Shown: positions 32,167 through 39,909, counted from the stretch's first letter. The stretch: DNA of 64,000 nt from Clostridia bacterium (GCA_017526525.1 JAFXRG010000062.1:53766-117765), one strand, 5' to 3'. The notes: generated by a model from the letters alone, not told the origin. Program-made: numbers and translations.

Positions 32167-33807
32167 ATGAACAAAGCGGAAACAAATGCAGAGCACCGTG
32201 AACGGGAAAGGAAAAAACGGCAGGAGCTTCTGACCATGGAACCGGCCAGGCTCCTGCTGAAAACAGCCCTGCCGCTGCTGATGTATTCCTGCATCCAGAT
32301 CGCTTTTCAGTTTTTCGATGTGCTGACCGTGGCAAACATCAGCCGGAATATGGTTTCAACCGTATTGCTGGCCGGTGATTTGCAGATGATTTTCAACATG
32401 ATTTTCATCTCGGCATCCGTAGCCGTCGGGATCCGTATTTCCCACGCCTTCGGTGCAGGGGATATGAAACAGATCCGCCGTGATATCAGCACCGTTTTCT
32501 TCCTGACGCTGTTTATTGTGTCTCTTGTCCTGGGAATCACCCTGCCGGCCAGCCCGGTGCTCCTGCGCCTGTGCGCGTTTCCGGAGGAACTGATTTCGTC
32601 TGGCTCCGTCTATTTCAGCATCAGCATGGTCAGCCTGTTTTTCACTTCGATCAATCAGGTCTACTTTGCAACGGAGAAGGCACGGGGAAATACGCGGCTG
32701 GTTTCAAGGTGCAATATAATTTCCCTGATCGTCAAGGTACTGCTGAACGCCGTGATCCTTTACCTGGTCCGGCATTCCCTGGTGGATCTTTCCGTGGTGG
32801 CGTACCTGCTGCCCGCGGCATCCTGTGCTGCCCAGGCTGCTGTCTCCGCGGTGTCCTTCCATGGCTTTTTCAGCAGGAAAAGCATGTTCCGGGTGCACTG
32901 GAAGGATACGACCTTTACCCGCACCTTCTTTAAGGATTTTGCAAAGCTGTCGTTGCCCCTGATCGCGGAACGCGTGCTGATCAGCTCCGCCAAGACGATC
33001 TGCAACGGCTTTTATGCGGTATTCGGAAGCCCCGGGCTTGCGGCATTTGCATGCTCCGGGCGCATTGCGTCACTGATCACCATGCCCCTTACGTCCTTTC
33101 AGGATGCGGAAACCACTGTGACCGCGGTAAACCTCGGAAACCGCCGCTATGACCGGGTGGAAGTCATTTTCCGGAAAACCGCGCTGATCATCTTTGCAGT
33201 TGCCGCGACGCTTTTTACTGCGGTCTGGCTGGCCAGCGGCCACCTCATTGCCTATTTTGCCAAAGGGGATGCGCAGCTGGCGGAAAACATCGCGCGGATT
33301 TATTCGATTCAGCGATGGGATTTTGTGTTTGTTGCCATTGACTCCATCTGCTGCGGATGCCTGTATGCGATGAAAAAAACAAAACTGCCCACGATTGTGA
33401 ATTTCATCAAACTCTTTGTTGTCCGCATTCCCTTGTTTCTTCTTATGACCCGGATCCTTGGAATGGGGATCGAAGCCATTGCCTGGGCAATCCTGCTTTC
33501 CAACATGTTTGATGCTGTCATGTCCGTTTTTTTCCTGATCCGCGGCAGGCGATCCTTCGCGAAGGCCGTCCGGCAGGAGGAAAGCGCAAATTCCCGGCTG
33601 CGGAGCGCCATACAGGCCCTCGGACGCCTGGATGCTTTCGACTGGCAGCCCGGAAAAGGAACAGCCGGCGTTCCGGGCGACCTGATGCTGACGATGCGGG
33701 AAAGCATGGGCGGTACGCTGACAGAGCAGGAGATGACAGAGGCCTACCGGTACGCTCTGGTGGAAGCAAGAATCGACGAGCTGGAGAAAACGGAAAGAAT
33801 GGAATAA
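32167..33807 (+). CDS. MATE-like transporter with extended C-terminal tail
   Basis: A 546-residue membrane protein, about 100 residues longer than typical MATE proteins. A charged N-terminus (HRERERKKRQELLTMEPARL) precedes LLKTALPLLMYSCIQIAFQFFDVLTVANI and about 12 helices with the MATE two-repeat layout (DFAKLSLPLIAERVLISSAK opens the second half). After the last helix a soluble tail of roughly 90 residues (RRSFAKAVRQEESANSRLR onward to the stop) has no recognisable domain. This makes three MATE-type exporters within 22 kb. No closely matched ribosome binding site stands out (GGAAGG is 16 bases upstream). Confidence 0.82.
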   Translation: MNKAETNAEHRERERKKRQELLTMEPARLLLKTALPLLMYSCIQIAFQFFDVLTVANISRNMVSTVLLAGDLQMIFNMIFISASVAVGIRISHAFGAGDMKQIRRDISTVFFLTLFIVSLVLGITLPASPVLLRLCAFPEELISSGSVYFSISMVSLFFTSINQVYFATEKARGNTRLVSRCNIISLIVKVLLNAVILYLVRHSLVDLSVVAYLLPAASCAAQAAVSAVSFHGFFSRKSMFRVHWKDTTFTRTFFKDFAKLSLPLIAERVLISSAKTICNGFYAVFGSPGLAAFACSGRIASLITMPLTSFQDAETTVTAVNLGNRRYDRVEVIFRKTALIIFAVAATLFTAVWLASGHLIAYFAKGDAQLAENIARIYSIQRWDFVFVAIDSICCGCLYAMKKTKLPTIVNFIKLFVVRIPLFLLMTRILGMGIEAIAWAILLSNMFDAVMSVFFLIRGRRSFAKAVRQEESANSRLRSAIQALGRLDAFDWQPGKGTAGVPGDLMLTMRESMGGTLTEQEMTEAYRYALVEARIDELEKTERME

Positions 33808-33826
33808 GCGCTTTCACGGCTTATGC

Positions 33827-33855
33827 TTGACACCGGATGGCAGGAAATGTATATT
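33827..33855 (+). promoter_or_regulatory. Promoter of the second GNAT gene
   Basis: TTGACA (33827-33832), 17 bp, TATATT (33850-33855). Confidence 0.7.
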
Positions 33856-33937
33856 CAGCATATAAAACAACTTCATGGAGGCCCGGCTTCGTGCGCGAAA
33901 TGACGGGACGGTTTACCGCGGGGAGGTGTCCGGGAAA

Positions 33938-34441
33938 ATGATTCGGGAAGCAGCCGTCCGGGATGCGGACAGAATTGCTGAAATTGATGTGACCAGCAGC
34001 CGGTACGCTTACCGGAACATTCTTTCGGACGAATGCCTGTATAAGGATTTAACGGTTGAGAACCGGATCCCGGTCCACCGGAGATGGATTGCCGAAAAAC
34101 GATTCGGAATCTATGTATACGAAGATTCCGGGACAGGAATCATTCAGGGAATGATGGGAATCGGCCCGAGTGAAGACGAGGATAAAAAAGGTGCTTATGA
34201 ACTTCATTTCCTGTATGTTGATCCGGATTGTGTGAGAAGGGGAATCGGTTCTGAAATGCTGCGGTTCTTTGAACAAAAGGGCAGGGAAGCGGGCTGCGGC
34301 GGGTTTGTTGTCTGGGCTTTGGAGGAAAACGAAATGGGAAGAAAGTTTTATGAGAAAAACGGCTTCTTTCCGGATGGAAAAGAAAAAATATTCAAACGAT
34401 GGAATAAGCGGGAAATCAGGTATGTAAAAAGCTGCGGATGA
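33938..34441 (+). CDS. GNAT family N-acetyltransferase
   Basis: A 167-residue acetyltransferase. The acetyl-CoA pocket is LHFLYVDPDCVRRGIGSEMLRF, and the C-terminal NEMGRKFYEKNGFFPDG is typical of the fold. IREAAVRDADRIAEID is the usual GNAT start. ATG 33938 lies after GGGAGGTG; the longer frame from 33875 lacks a site. It ends the GC-rich core part of the window. Confidence 0.88.
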   Translation: MIREAAVRDADRIAEIDVTSSRYAYRNILSDECLYKDLTVENRIPVHRRWIAEKRFGIYVYEDSGTGIIQGMMGIGPSEDEDKKGAYELHFLYVDPDCVRRGIGSEMLRFFEQKGREAGCGGFVVWALEENEMGRKFYEKNGFFPDGKEKIFKRWNKREIRYVKSCG

Positions 34442-34884
34442 TCCGCTTGTTTTCTGCAATCCGGAACAAATTACGGGAGCATCTGAAATGCCTGTTCAGA
34501 AAGGAAACACTGTATGAAACACATGAAACGCTGGATTCTGCATTTCGGTCTTGCAAAAAACACACCAGAACTAATTCAATTGACAAACATGGAAAAAACA
34601 AGTAAAATTGGCCCTGCATGACGTACCGGGAACGCTTGCAGAGTAAGCGTCTGTACATCAGTCGGAGCCCGCTTCCTGAGATATTGGCCGTCAAAAGGCA
34701 TTTGATGGAAAATGGAAATTGTCAGGCGGCCGGATGCGGAGGGAAAAACTTCTGAATTCGCCAAGACAGATTCGGAAAGGCTCCGAGAAATGTCCGATCC
34801 AATGCGGACAACCTGCAAACATACGATAAAAAGCCTGCAAGAGCGCTCAGCGCAAAACGCCGGAAGCCTTGAAAATCATACTAT
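34442..34884 (+). other. Gene-free stretch leading into the tRNA-Arg repeat array
   Basis: No convincing protein gene. A 60-codon frame at 34712-34894 lacks a ribosome binding site and runs into the first tRNA-like copy. Contains the promoter at 34580-34608 and a 6-bp/7-base-loop hairpin (ACGCTT / AAGCGT, 34638-34656 approximately). Confidence 0.5.
34580..34608 (+). promoter_or_regulatory. Promoter upstream of the tRNA-Arg array
   Basis: TTGACA (34580-34585), 17 bp, TAAAAT (34603-34608). The first plus-strand feature downstream is the tRNA-Arg-like array about 275 bases on, so this probably makes the precursor RNA. Confidence 0.65.
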
Positions 34885-34924
34885 GCACCCGTAGCTCAGT
34901 AGGATAGAGCGGCCGCCTCCTAAG
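34885..34924 (+). pseudogene. tRNA-Arg 5'-half copy 1 (degenerate)
   Basis: Forty bases match the 5' half of the intact tRNA-Arg at 35402 except one base (GCACCCG instead of GCACCTG), through the D-arm and the anticodon loop CTCCTAA to CTAAG. After that the sequence departs: no matching anticodon 3' stem, T-arm or acceptor 3' strand. It cannot fold as a full tRNA. Confidence 0.75.
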
Positions 34925-35008
34925 AGGACTGCCGACGGTAGCCTGAGGAGCGAAAACGATTCTTGCCCGGAGCAGGAATCCGTCCGGAAATTGATTTTTT
35001 CGGGCAAA

Positions 35009-35086
35009 TTTGCTAACATTGGCCCCGGATCAAAAAAACGGCGGTAGCCGTGTGTTGACGGAAAAGTGTTAGCAGATGTTAGCAAA
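35009..35086. repeat. Three TGTTAGCA sites between tRNA-like copies 1 and 2
   Basis: TGCTAACA (35011-35018, inverted) and TGTTAGCA twice (35067-35074 and 35077-35084, exactly 10 bp apart). TTTGCTAACAT (35009-35019) and ATGTTAGCAAA (35076-35086) form a perfect 11-bp inverted pair. The arrangement resembles protein-binding sites on one face of the helix. Confidence 0.5.
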
Positions 35087-35141
35087 ATCGGCTCAGTGAA
35101 CGATTCAAAAAAATCGCTGAACTCCTTGTAAATCAAGGCGT

Positions 35142-35249
35142 GCACCCGTAGCTCAGTAGGATAGAGCGATCGCCTCCTAAGTGGATGGTGACCTAACACC
35201 TTGGGGCTAAAGAAAAATCAGGTTCAGAGTTCGATCTGATTCGGGTGGC
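35142..35249 (+). pseudogene. tRNA-Arg-like copy 2 (degenerate, enlarged variable region)
   Basis: The 5' half repeats GCACCCGTAGCTCAGTAGGA and the anticodon loop CTCCTAA. The anticodon stem ATCGC / GTGGA keeps four of five pairs. Further on, TCAGA-GTTCGA-TCTGA (35224-35239) resembles a T-arm with a 6-base loop, and CGGGTG (35242-35247) can pair with the CACCCG acceptor strand. Between anticodon stem and T-arm lie about 35 extra bases. It is a decayed or odd tRNA. Confidence 0.6.
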
Positions 35250-35401
35250 TGCAAAATCCCTCTTGAAAATGAGTCGGATTTGTAGAAAATGGTATTTAAG
35301 AACTCGGAGGATTTGCCAGAAGATCCGGAGAAGAAATTCTCAAATTCTGGAAGCCGATGTCGAAAGACAAAACGGCTGTAACCGTTGAAAATCAACGGCA
35401 T

Positions 35402-35475
35402 GCACCTGTAGCTCAGTAGGATAGAGCGGCCGCCTCCTAAGCGGCAGGCCGTGGGTTCGAATCCCGCCAGGTGTG
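35402..35475 (+). tRNA. tRNA-Arg (anticodon CCT, reads AGG)
   Basis: A complete 74-base cloverleaf: acceptor GCACCTG / CAGGTGT (G1-U72 wobble), D-arm AGCTCAGTAGGATAGAGC, anticodon stem GCCGC / GCGGC with loop CTCCTAA (anticodon 35436-35438), T-arm GTGGGTTCGAATCCCGC, discriminator G. CCA is not encoded (GCTTT follows). It is the last of three tandem 5'-half copies at 257 and 260 base spacing and marks the change from GC-rich core to AT-richer accessory DNA. Confidence 0.93.
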
Positions 35476-35485
35476 CTTTCAGGGG

Positions 35486-35544
35486 CCGACCAGTTAGGAC
35501 ATCTCCAAAATATTTAAGAGAGATGCAGCTGGGCGGTTCTTTTT
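35486..35544 (+). terminator. Terminator after tRNA-Arg
   Basis: A long imperfect hairpin: CCGACCAG pairs with CTGGGCGG (one mismatch) and CATCTC with GAGATG, closing on an AT-rich loop, then TTCTTTTTG. Confidence 0.6.
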
Positions 35545-35705
35545 GTCTGTTCGTCTAAACCGACGGCCAACGATTAGACAGTATCAAAAAATGTACCCTT
35601 TTTTCTAATCGACTGCACATGCATCCTTTTTGTGACGATCTAAAAAATGTGCAAGGCAAATGTATTGTCAGAGATTGTCACAGATAGCAGGAGTAGAGGC
35701 ACAAC
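35545..35705. other. AT-rich spacer at the start of the accessory region
   Basis: No gene is seen. It holds short repeated blocks such as AAAAAATGTACCC and AAAAAATGTGCA and the pair GATTAGA / TCTAATC. These could be remnants of a mobile-element end, but no inverted terminal repeat or transposase can be shown. Confidence 0.35.
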
Positions 35706-35738
35706 AAAAAAGTCATGATCGTAATCCTCGATCATGAC
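35706..35738 (-). terminator. Terminator of the HU-YbjQ-regulator operon
   Basis: Perfect 10-bp stem GTCATGATCG (35712-35721) / CGATCATGAC (35729-35738); read on the minus strand it is followed by six T residues (35711-35706). It lies 32 bases after the stop of the regulator gene. Confidence 0.88.
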
Positions 35739-35770
35739 CTAATGCTTCTGAAAGATCTATTAAGAAGTTT

Positions 35771-36376
35771 TTACCAGATATCAACTGATCCGGTTTCTTC
35801 TCCCTTGATCCACCAGAGTTTGTTCTGGTCGACCCGAACGAACACGGTATCAGCACCGGCGGGGATTTTTTCCGCGATTTCAGTAGCAGTGATGTTTCCA
35901 CCATAGGGGCTTTGCACAACGATGGTAAGCTTTGCTTCCTTGGCTTTTGCGGTAGTCTTCTTTGCTGCGGTTTCAACCTTTTTAGCAGTTTCCTTCACAG
36001 CGGTCTTCGCTTTCCGCGTTGCCTTTGCTGCGGTTTTCTTCACTTCGATCTCATCAGCAACAACCTTGTCCTCTACCTTCTTGGCAGCAGCCTTTGCTTT
36101 CGCAGGAGCTTTCTTAACTGCCTTTTCAGCTTTCTGGGCGGCAGTCTTGGTCTTTTTCGCTACAGTCTTTGCGGTCTTTTCGACCTTGGATTCGGCAGCC
36201 TTAACGTTTTCTTTGATGTCCACGCCGAATTCCTCCTTCACTTTTGCCGCAATCTTATCGCTAACTTTCATCCGTCCGTTCTCCATATGTCCGATAGCGG
36301 ATGTATTGATCCCGAGCCTTTTTGCCAGAGCAGATTGGGACAGACCTTCTTTGGTGCGCAGTTCTTTGATATTCAT
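35771..36376 (-). CDS. XRE-type HTH protein with histone H1-like Lys/Ala tail and DUF6465-like C-terminus
   Basis: A 201-residue three-part protein. Residues 1-55 are a Cro/CI helix-turn-helix (MNIKELRTKEGLSQSALAKRLGINTSAIGHMENGR). Residues about 60-150 are Lys/Ala/Thr-rich repeats (KKTAAKATRKAKTAVK type) like eukaryote-style histone H1 tails in bacteria. Residues about 152-201 (LTIVVQSPYGGNITATEIAE to the end) match the small domain annotated DUF6465 in Clostridia. ATG 36376 is the natural start; longer frames read back into the ybjQ gene. Likely a nucleoid-associated or sequence-targeted DNA-compacting protein. It is co-directional with HU. Confidence 0.8.
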   Translation of the reverse strand: MNIKELRTKEGLSQSALAKRLGINTSAIGHMENGRMKVSDKIAAKVKEEFGVDIKENVKAAESKVEKTAKTVAKKTKTAAQKAEKAVKKAPAKAKAAAKKVEDKVVADEIEVKKTAAKATRKAKTAVKETAKKVETAAKKTTAKAKEAKLTIVVQSPYGGNITATEIAEKIPAGADTVFVRVDQNKLWWIKGEETGSVDIW

Positions 36377-36392
36377 ATTCGATGCCTCCAGA

Positions 36393-36704
36393 TTACTTGA
36401 ATTTGACAGCTGTGCCATAAGCCATAATTTCAGCGGCACTCTGCATAATAGACGATGTAGAATAACGGAAGCAGACAACTGCATCTGCGCCAAGACGCTC
36501 CGCCTCTTGAATCATACGATCTGTGGCGATCTGACGCGCCTTATCCATCATCTCATTATATTTTGTTAGTTCTCCGCCAATCAGCGTCTTCAGTCCGGCA
36601 CCGATATCCTTGAAAGCATTCACTGTCTGAATCGTAGAGCCTTTCACAAGCCCTAACATCTCTGTTTCCTTACCAGAAACATATTCAGTGGTAACGATAA
36701 GCAT
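36393..36704 (-). CDS. YbjQ family (UPF0145) protein
   Basis: A 103-residue protein of the YbjQ heavy-metal-binding-like family. Typical segments are LGLVKGSTIQTVNAFKDIGAG, GGELTKYNEMMDKARQIATDRM, and GADAVVCFRYSTSSIMQSAAEIMAYGTAV. Its start lies 1 base after the HU stop, so translation is coupled. Function is not established; the family forms oligomeric rings in known members. One cysteine (GADAVVCFR) is present. Confidence 0.9.
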   Translation of the reverse strand: MLIVTTEYVSGKETEMLGLVKGSTIQTVNAFKDIGAGLKTLIGGELTKYNEMMDKARQIATDRMIQEAERLGADAVVCFRYSTSSIMQSAAEIMAYGTAVKFK

Positions 36705-36705
36705 C

Positions 36706-36975
36706 TCAGTTCGCCTTGTCCTTCAGTGCCTTGCCAGCTTTGAAAGCCGGAGTCTTGGCAGCCTTGATTTTCACAACTTCACCGGTGCGGGGATTGCGGC
36801 CTTCACGGGCAGCGCGCTCCTTCACACTAAAGGTGCCAAAGCCAACCAGCTGTACAGAGTCACCCTTGGCAAGAGCGTCTCCAATTTCGCCAAAAACAGC
36901 ATTTACAGCAGTTTCAGCGTCCTTCTTGGTCAGGCCTTTCGCGGCCACAGCATTGATCAGTTCTCCCTTGTTCAT
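36706..36975 (-). CDS. HU family DNA-binding protein
   Basis: An 89-residue histone-like protein that bends and packages DNA. It shows [21 protein letters not shown], the beta-arm [26 protein letters not shown], and the C-terminal [28 protein letters not shown] precedes the start. It is the first of three genes (HU, YbjQ, HTH-H1 protein) with 1- and 16-base gaps. A second chromosomal HU may exist outside the window; this one sits in the accessory region. Confidence 0.95.
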   Translation of the reverse strand: MNKGELINAVAAKGLTKKDAETAVNAVFGEIGDALAKGDSVQLVGFGTFSVKERAAREGRNPRTGEVVKIKAAKTPAFKAGKALKDKAN

Positions 36976-37030
36976 AGGTTTTATCCTTTCTGCCCCACGG
37001 GCAATGATTTACAGAATGAAACTGCTGATA

Positions 37031-37501
37031 TTAGAAGCCTTCTGCCCAAGCTTTCAGCTCTGATGCATCTACATTCGCTGGGAACCTCTTGGCGGCAAGA
37101 ACACTTGTACCGCTAATCTCAGCAACCCGTTTAGGAGCTTCTTCCCCAATATCACTGCTTCCCGATGTTGCAAACAATACTATCTTCTTACCAGTGAAAT
37201 CATAAGCATCCAGGAAACTATCAATAATGGAAGGCTCGCGATACCACCAGACAGGGTATCCAATGAAAATAATATCTGCTTTTGCTACAGGAGCATCTAA
37301 ATCAGAAAGCTTGGGGCGACAACTTTTGTTCTGCATCTCAATTGAAGAACGTGATTGTCCATTTCTCCAGTCCAGATCATCCTGTGAATAAGCAAGTGCT
37401 GGCCTGATTTCGTATAATTCAGCTTTAATCTCATCTGATAGTTTTTTCGCCACTCCAGCAGTTACTCCACTGGCCGAAAAATAGGCTACAAGTGCTCTCA
37501 T
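37031..37501 (-). CDS. Flavodoxin
   Basis: A 156-residue FMN-binding electron carrier. The phosphate-binding loop is YFSASGVTAGVAKKL (9-23). The isoalloxazine loops include GYPVWWYREPSIIDSFLD and FATSGSSDIGEE. AGGAGGTTAAAC precedes ATG 37501. It lies 55 bases upstream of HU on the same strand. The redox partner is unknown. Confidence 0.92.
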   Translation of the reverse strand: MRALVAYFSASGVTAGVAKKLSDEIKAELYEIRPALAYSQDDLDWRNGQSRSSIEMQNKSCRPKLSDLDAPVAKADIIFIGYPVWWYREPSIIDSFLDAYDFTGKKIVLFATSGSSDIGEEAPKRVAEISGTSVLAAKRFPANVDASELKAWAEGF

Positions 37502-37800
37502 GTTTAACCTCCTACGCTAATTTCATTTCATCTAAAGTATATATGATAATCTCATCGATTATATCATTATGTGCCGTTTTCACTCTCAATTGCCAAAGTT
37601 GATTACTGTTCAGCCATTTATAATATTTCAACAGTATCCTGATTCATAGGTTCGGGCTCTTTTTTACGGAACACTATAGATTGTAGTCGCACTTTAGCAA
37701 AAACACAATATGCAATTCAGTCTATTGACGATCAAAATCATAGAATATCAACTTCTCTGTTTACGGTGGTTTATGTGTATCTATTTTTCCGTTTCAATAG
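37502..37800. other. AT-rich divergent intergenic region
   Basis: No gene is seen. It must hold the flavodoxin promoter; a minus-strand TATAAT lies near 37558-37563, but its -35 is not clear. Confidence 0.4.
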
Positions 37801-37829
37801 TTGTCCCCTAGTATAGGGTCAGCTATAAT
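37801..37829 (+). promoter_or_regulatory. Promoter with CCCTA-GTA-TAGGG dyad
   Basis: TTGTCC (37801-37806), 17 bp, TATAAT (37824-37829), 43 bases before the next gene. The dyad CCCTA (37806-37810) / TAGGG (37814-37818) in the spacer suggests an operator, in the style of MerR-family sites but with a normal 17-bp spacer. Confidence 0.6.
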
Positions 37830-37871
37830 GGTTCCAGAATACGGAAGCATCACCAACAAGGAGGGAGTTTC

Positions 37872-38969
37872 ATGGCATCGAAGAAAGATGATTTCATGGG
37901 CGGTCTCTTTGACTTTAACGGTGACGGAAAAACTGATCTTGGTGAAGAATTCATAGCATATCAGATTTTCGAAGATATGACTAATAATCAGAAATCCTCA
38001 GAGCATAAGACAAACTATGTGAGTACTCTACCAACAAATGATTCAGGAATAGACAATGCTATACCAAACCAATATGATGTCAATGCCAAACCTGACACTA
38101 TTGACATCGGACACAATAAAAAACCGGAGCACAAGAAGAACGCTAGAAAAATGCTTTTAGCATGTGTCGTTTTATCTTTCCTTGTTATAGCAATTATCAT
38201 AACAGTCAACAAGATCAATGACAGGCCATATCAGGAAGCATTAAAACTGTTTGGTGAAGATAAGTATCAGGAATCACTGGTTGCTCTTCAAAATTTGTGG
38301 GTAAATGGCTCAAAAGATGTTATTCCGCTTACGGATGCAATACGGGCTTTTAGAGAATACGATGCTGGAAACGTTGAGGAAGCTTACCGATACCTGAACC
38401 AATGGTCAACCGCTTACAAGAGAAACGCAGCACGCTATCTTCCGGCTCAATACAAAGAAAAAATAGATGCCTTTCAGACCCAGGTGAAAAAAGAATACGA
38501 TGCAATAAAAGAAGAACAACAAAAGGAGCAGGCTTACCAGGCATATCTCCAGAGAAAGCAGTTTGAACAGGAAATGGCGGAAGCAAAAGAAAAACTAAAG
38601 GATCAGTTTCCATATATCGGGATGGATGAAAGATTTGTTTCGCTGACCGCGTTGGGAGACTACTCGTATTATTCCATTATCGATAAAAATGATCATCCTT
38701 ACCATGTTTATATCTTCAAGGATAGCAAGGGCAGAGAAACATATGCAGTAACATGTAAGAATAATGTTGTTACCAGTGTATGGGACAAGCTGAACGACCG
38801 CAAGCTGACAGAAAACAATCGCTGGAAAACGAGACCAAAAAGCAACACAGTTTCTCCCGATCCTTACAATGCAAAGGATTATTCGAATGAGGAAGATTTC
38901 TATGATGACCATTGGGCTGACTTCTTTGATTATTTTGAAGCAGAAGAGTATTGGCAGGAGCATCAATAA
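37872..38969 (+). CDS. Membrane protein with N-terminal EF-hand-like loop and coiled coil
   Basis: A 365-residue protein of unknown function. The N-terminus FDFNGDGKTDLGEEFIAYQIF contains a DxNxDGxTD calcium-type loop. A low-complexity spacer, one membrane helix (MLLACVVLSFLVIAIIITV, about residues 93-112), helical repeats with a TPR-like feel (YQEALKLFGEDKYQESLVAL), and a Gln/Glu/Lys coiled coil (about 200-245) follow. A C-terminal domain ends in an acidic aromatic tail (DDHWADFFDYFEAEEYW). No signal peptide, so the N-terminus is likely cytosolic. GGAGGGAG precedes the start. I know this EF-hand-like start from other Clostridial proteins, but not a function. Confidence 0.75.
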   Translation: MASKKDDFMGGLFDFNGDGKTDLGEEFIAYQIFEDMTNNQKSSEHKTNYVSTLPTNDSGIDNAIPNQYDVNAKPDTIDIGHNKKPEHKKNARKMLLACVVLSFLVIAIIITVNKINDRPYQEALKLFGEDKYQESLVALQNLWVNGSKDVIPLTDAIRAFREYDAGNVEEAYRYLNQWSTAYKRNAARYLPAQYKEKIDAFQTQVKKEYDAIKEEQQKEQAYQAYLQRKQFEQEMAEAKEKLKDQFPYIGMDERFVSLTALGDYSYYSIIDKNDHPYHVYIFKDSKGRETYAVTCKNNVVTSVWDKLNDRKLTENNRWKTRPKSNTVSPDPYNAKDYSNEEDFYDDHWADFFDYFEAEEYWQEHQ

Positions 38970-39171
38970 GATTCTGCGTTCTATGAGCTTTTTGGCTCTG
39001 GGTGTCCTGTACGCCTTTACAGCAGTTCTCCTTCCGGCGAAGCACTTCTATGCCATTTTCCCAGATTGCCGTCAACGTATCATCAGATATTAATGCTCTT
39101 GCTGGTACAAAAGAAAAAAAGTGGCCGTTTGTCATGAGACTGCGACAAATCAAACCACTTCTAATCCGGTC
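38970..39171. other. Convergent intergenic region
   Basis: No gene is supported. Overlapping short frames on both strands lack ribosome binding sites. It contains the terminator at 39113-39160. Confidence 0.45.
39113..39160 (-). terminator. Terminator of the small-gene cluster
   Basis: Read on the minus strand, AAGTGG-TTTG (39160-39151) pairs with CAAA-CGG-CCACTT (39131 to about 39119, small internal asymmetry), followed by a run of T (39120-39114). It lies just past the stop at 39172. Confidence 0.65.
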
Positions 39172-39894
39172 TCATAAAAGAACGAAATGGTTGCTCCATG
39201 GGCCATTGAGCATTCTATACAATGCAGATTTAATCAATGTATAATGTTCGGGTTGTATGACAAAGCAATAGTATCTTTGAGATGTTGTAGAAAACTTTAA
39301 CACCTGACCAAATGCACCACCAAAAGTAGAATTTCTCAAAAGAGCTTGGTGTTGCAAGATGTAAAACGAATCCGGTTTTCTTGCTTTATGCTGATAATAA
39401 ATTACACTCGAACCTTGCTGGTAATAGTCCTGAATTTCTTCAGGCAAAATGTATTTATTCTCTCTGCTCGTTCCTTGGGCTGAGGGTACAATAAGTCCGT
39501 TATCGGGGTCCGTGCAGATGATACCTGCTTGAGCCAATTGTCTTAATGCCTGTCTGTGCCAACCAACTCTCACCATATCTCTTTCATTTCTTTTTTTGCC
39601 AGAGAAGTCCAAGACCTCTGAATAGTGGACTGCTGTAAGAATACTTTTGTTTTGCAGTGAATGAACAGTACGCTTTTCGTTATGAACAACTTTTCTTAAT
39701 TCATGCCACAGTACTTCATCACATTGTCTGAATTCGTCTTTCTCCAGATAACTCACATGGCATCCATCGCTGTTATGCGTCTCATCAGGCACAAGATACC
39801 AGTTAATGCCAATAGGAATATTGCATACCTGTAACGCTCTGAGCAGTCCAAGTTTGCTGAAATCGCCTATATCCCCGGAATATCTGTTCTGCAT
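39172..39894 (-). CDS. Conserved protein of unknown function (DPDNG-motif family)
   Basis: A 240-residue protein beginning MQNRYSGDIGDFSKLGLLRAL. I recall this start and the later TDPDNGLIVPS ... NKYILPEEIQDYYQQGSSVIYYQHKAR block from a widespread uncharacterised family found near mobile elements. The DPDNG loop after a hydrophobic strand looks like a Rossmann-type nucleotide or SAM site, but that is inference. GGTGG precedes ATG 39894. It is the last gene of a four-ORF minus-strand cluster, 15 bases after its neighbour. Confidence 0.72.
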   Translation of the reverse strand: MQNRYSGDIGDFSKLGLLRALQVCNIPIGINWYLVPDETHNSDGCHVSYLEKDEFRQCDEVLWHELRKVVHNEKRTVHSLQNKSILTAVHYSEVLDFSGKKRNERDMVRVGWHRQALRQLAQAGIICTDPDNGLIVPSAQGTSRENKYILPEEIQDYYQQGSSVIYYQHKARKPDSFYILQHQALLRNSTFGGAFGQVLKFSTTSQRYYCFVIQPEHYTLIKSALYRMLNGPWSNHFVLL

Positions 39895-39909
39895 AGATCC
39901 ACCATCATT

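Larger units (their letters stand above)
34867..35441 (+). repeat. Three-unit array: small hairpin plus tRNA-Arg 5' half
   Basis: Each unit has a stem-loop ending 3 bases before the tRNA-like start: CCTTG-AAAAT-CATAC (34867-34881, right arm decayed), CCTTG-TAAAT-CAAGG (35124-35138), CCGTTG-AAAAT-CAACGG (35382-35398). Then follows the shared 40-base tRNA-Arg 5' half. The roughly 200 bases between units are not obviously related to each other. Confidence 0.7.

Noticed and set aside
34712-34894. 60-codon ORF before the tRNA array
   Set aside because: No ribosome binding site, no recognisable protein pattern, and it runs into the tRNA-like copy.
35545-35705. Insertion-sequence end or remnant
   Set aside because: Short similar blocks are present, but no terminal inverted repeats, target duplication or transposase fragment can be shown.
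38770-39153. Short frames on both strands between the EF-hand-like gene and the DPDNG-family gene
   Set aside because: They overlap the end of a real gene or a terminator and lack ribosome binding sites.
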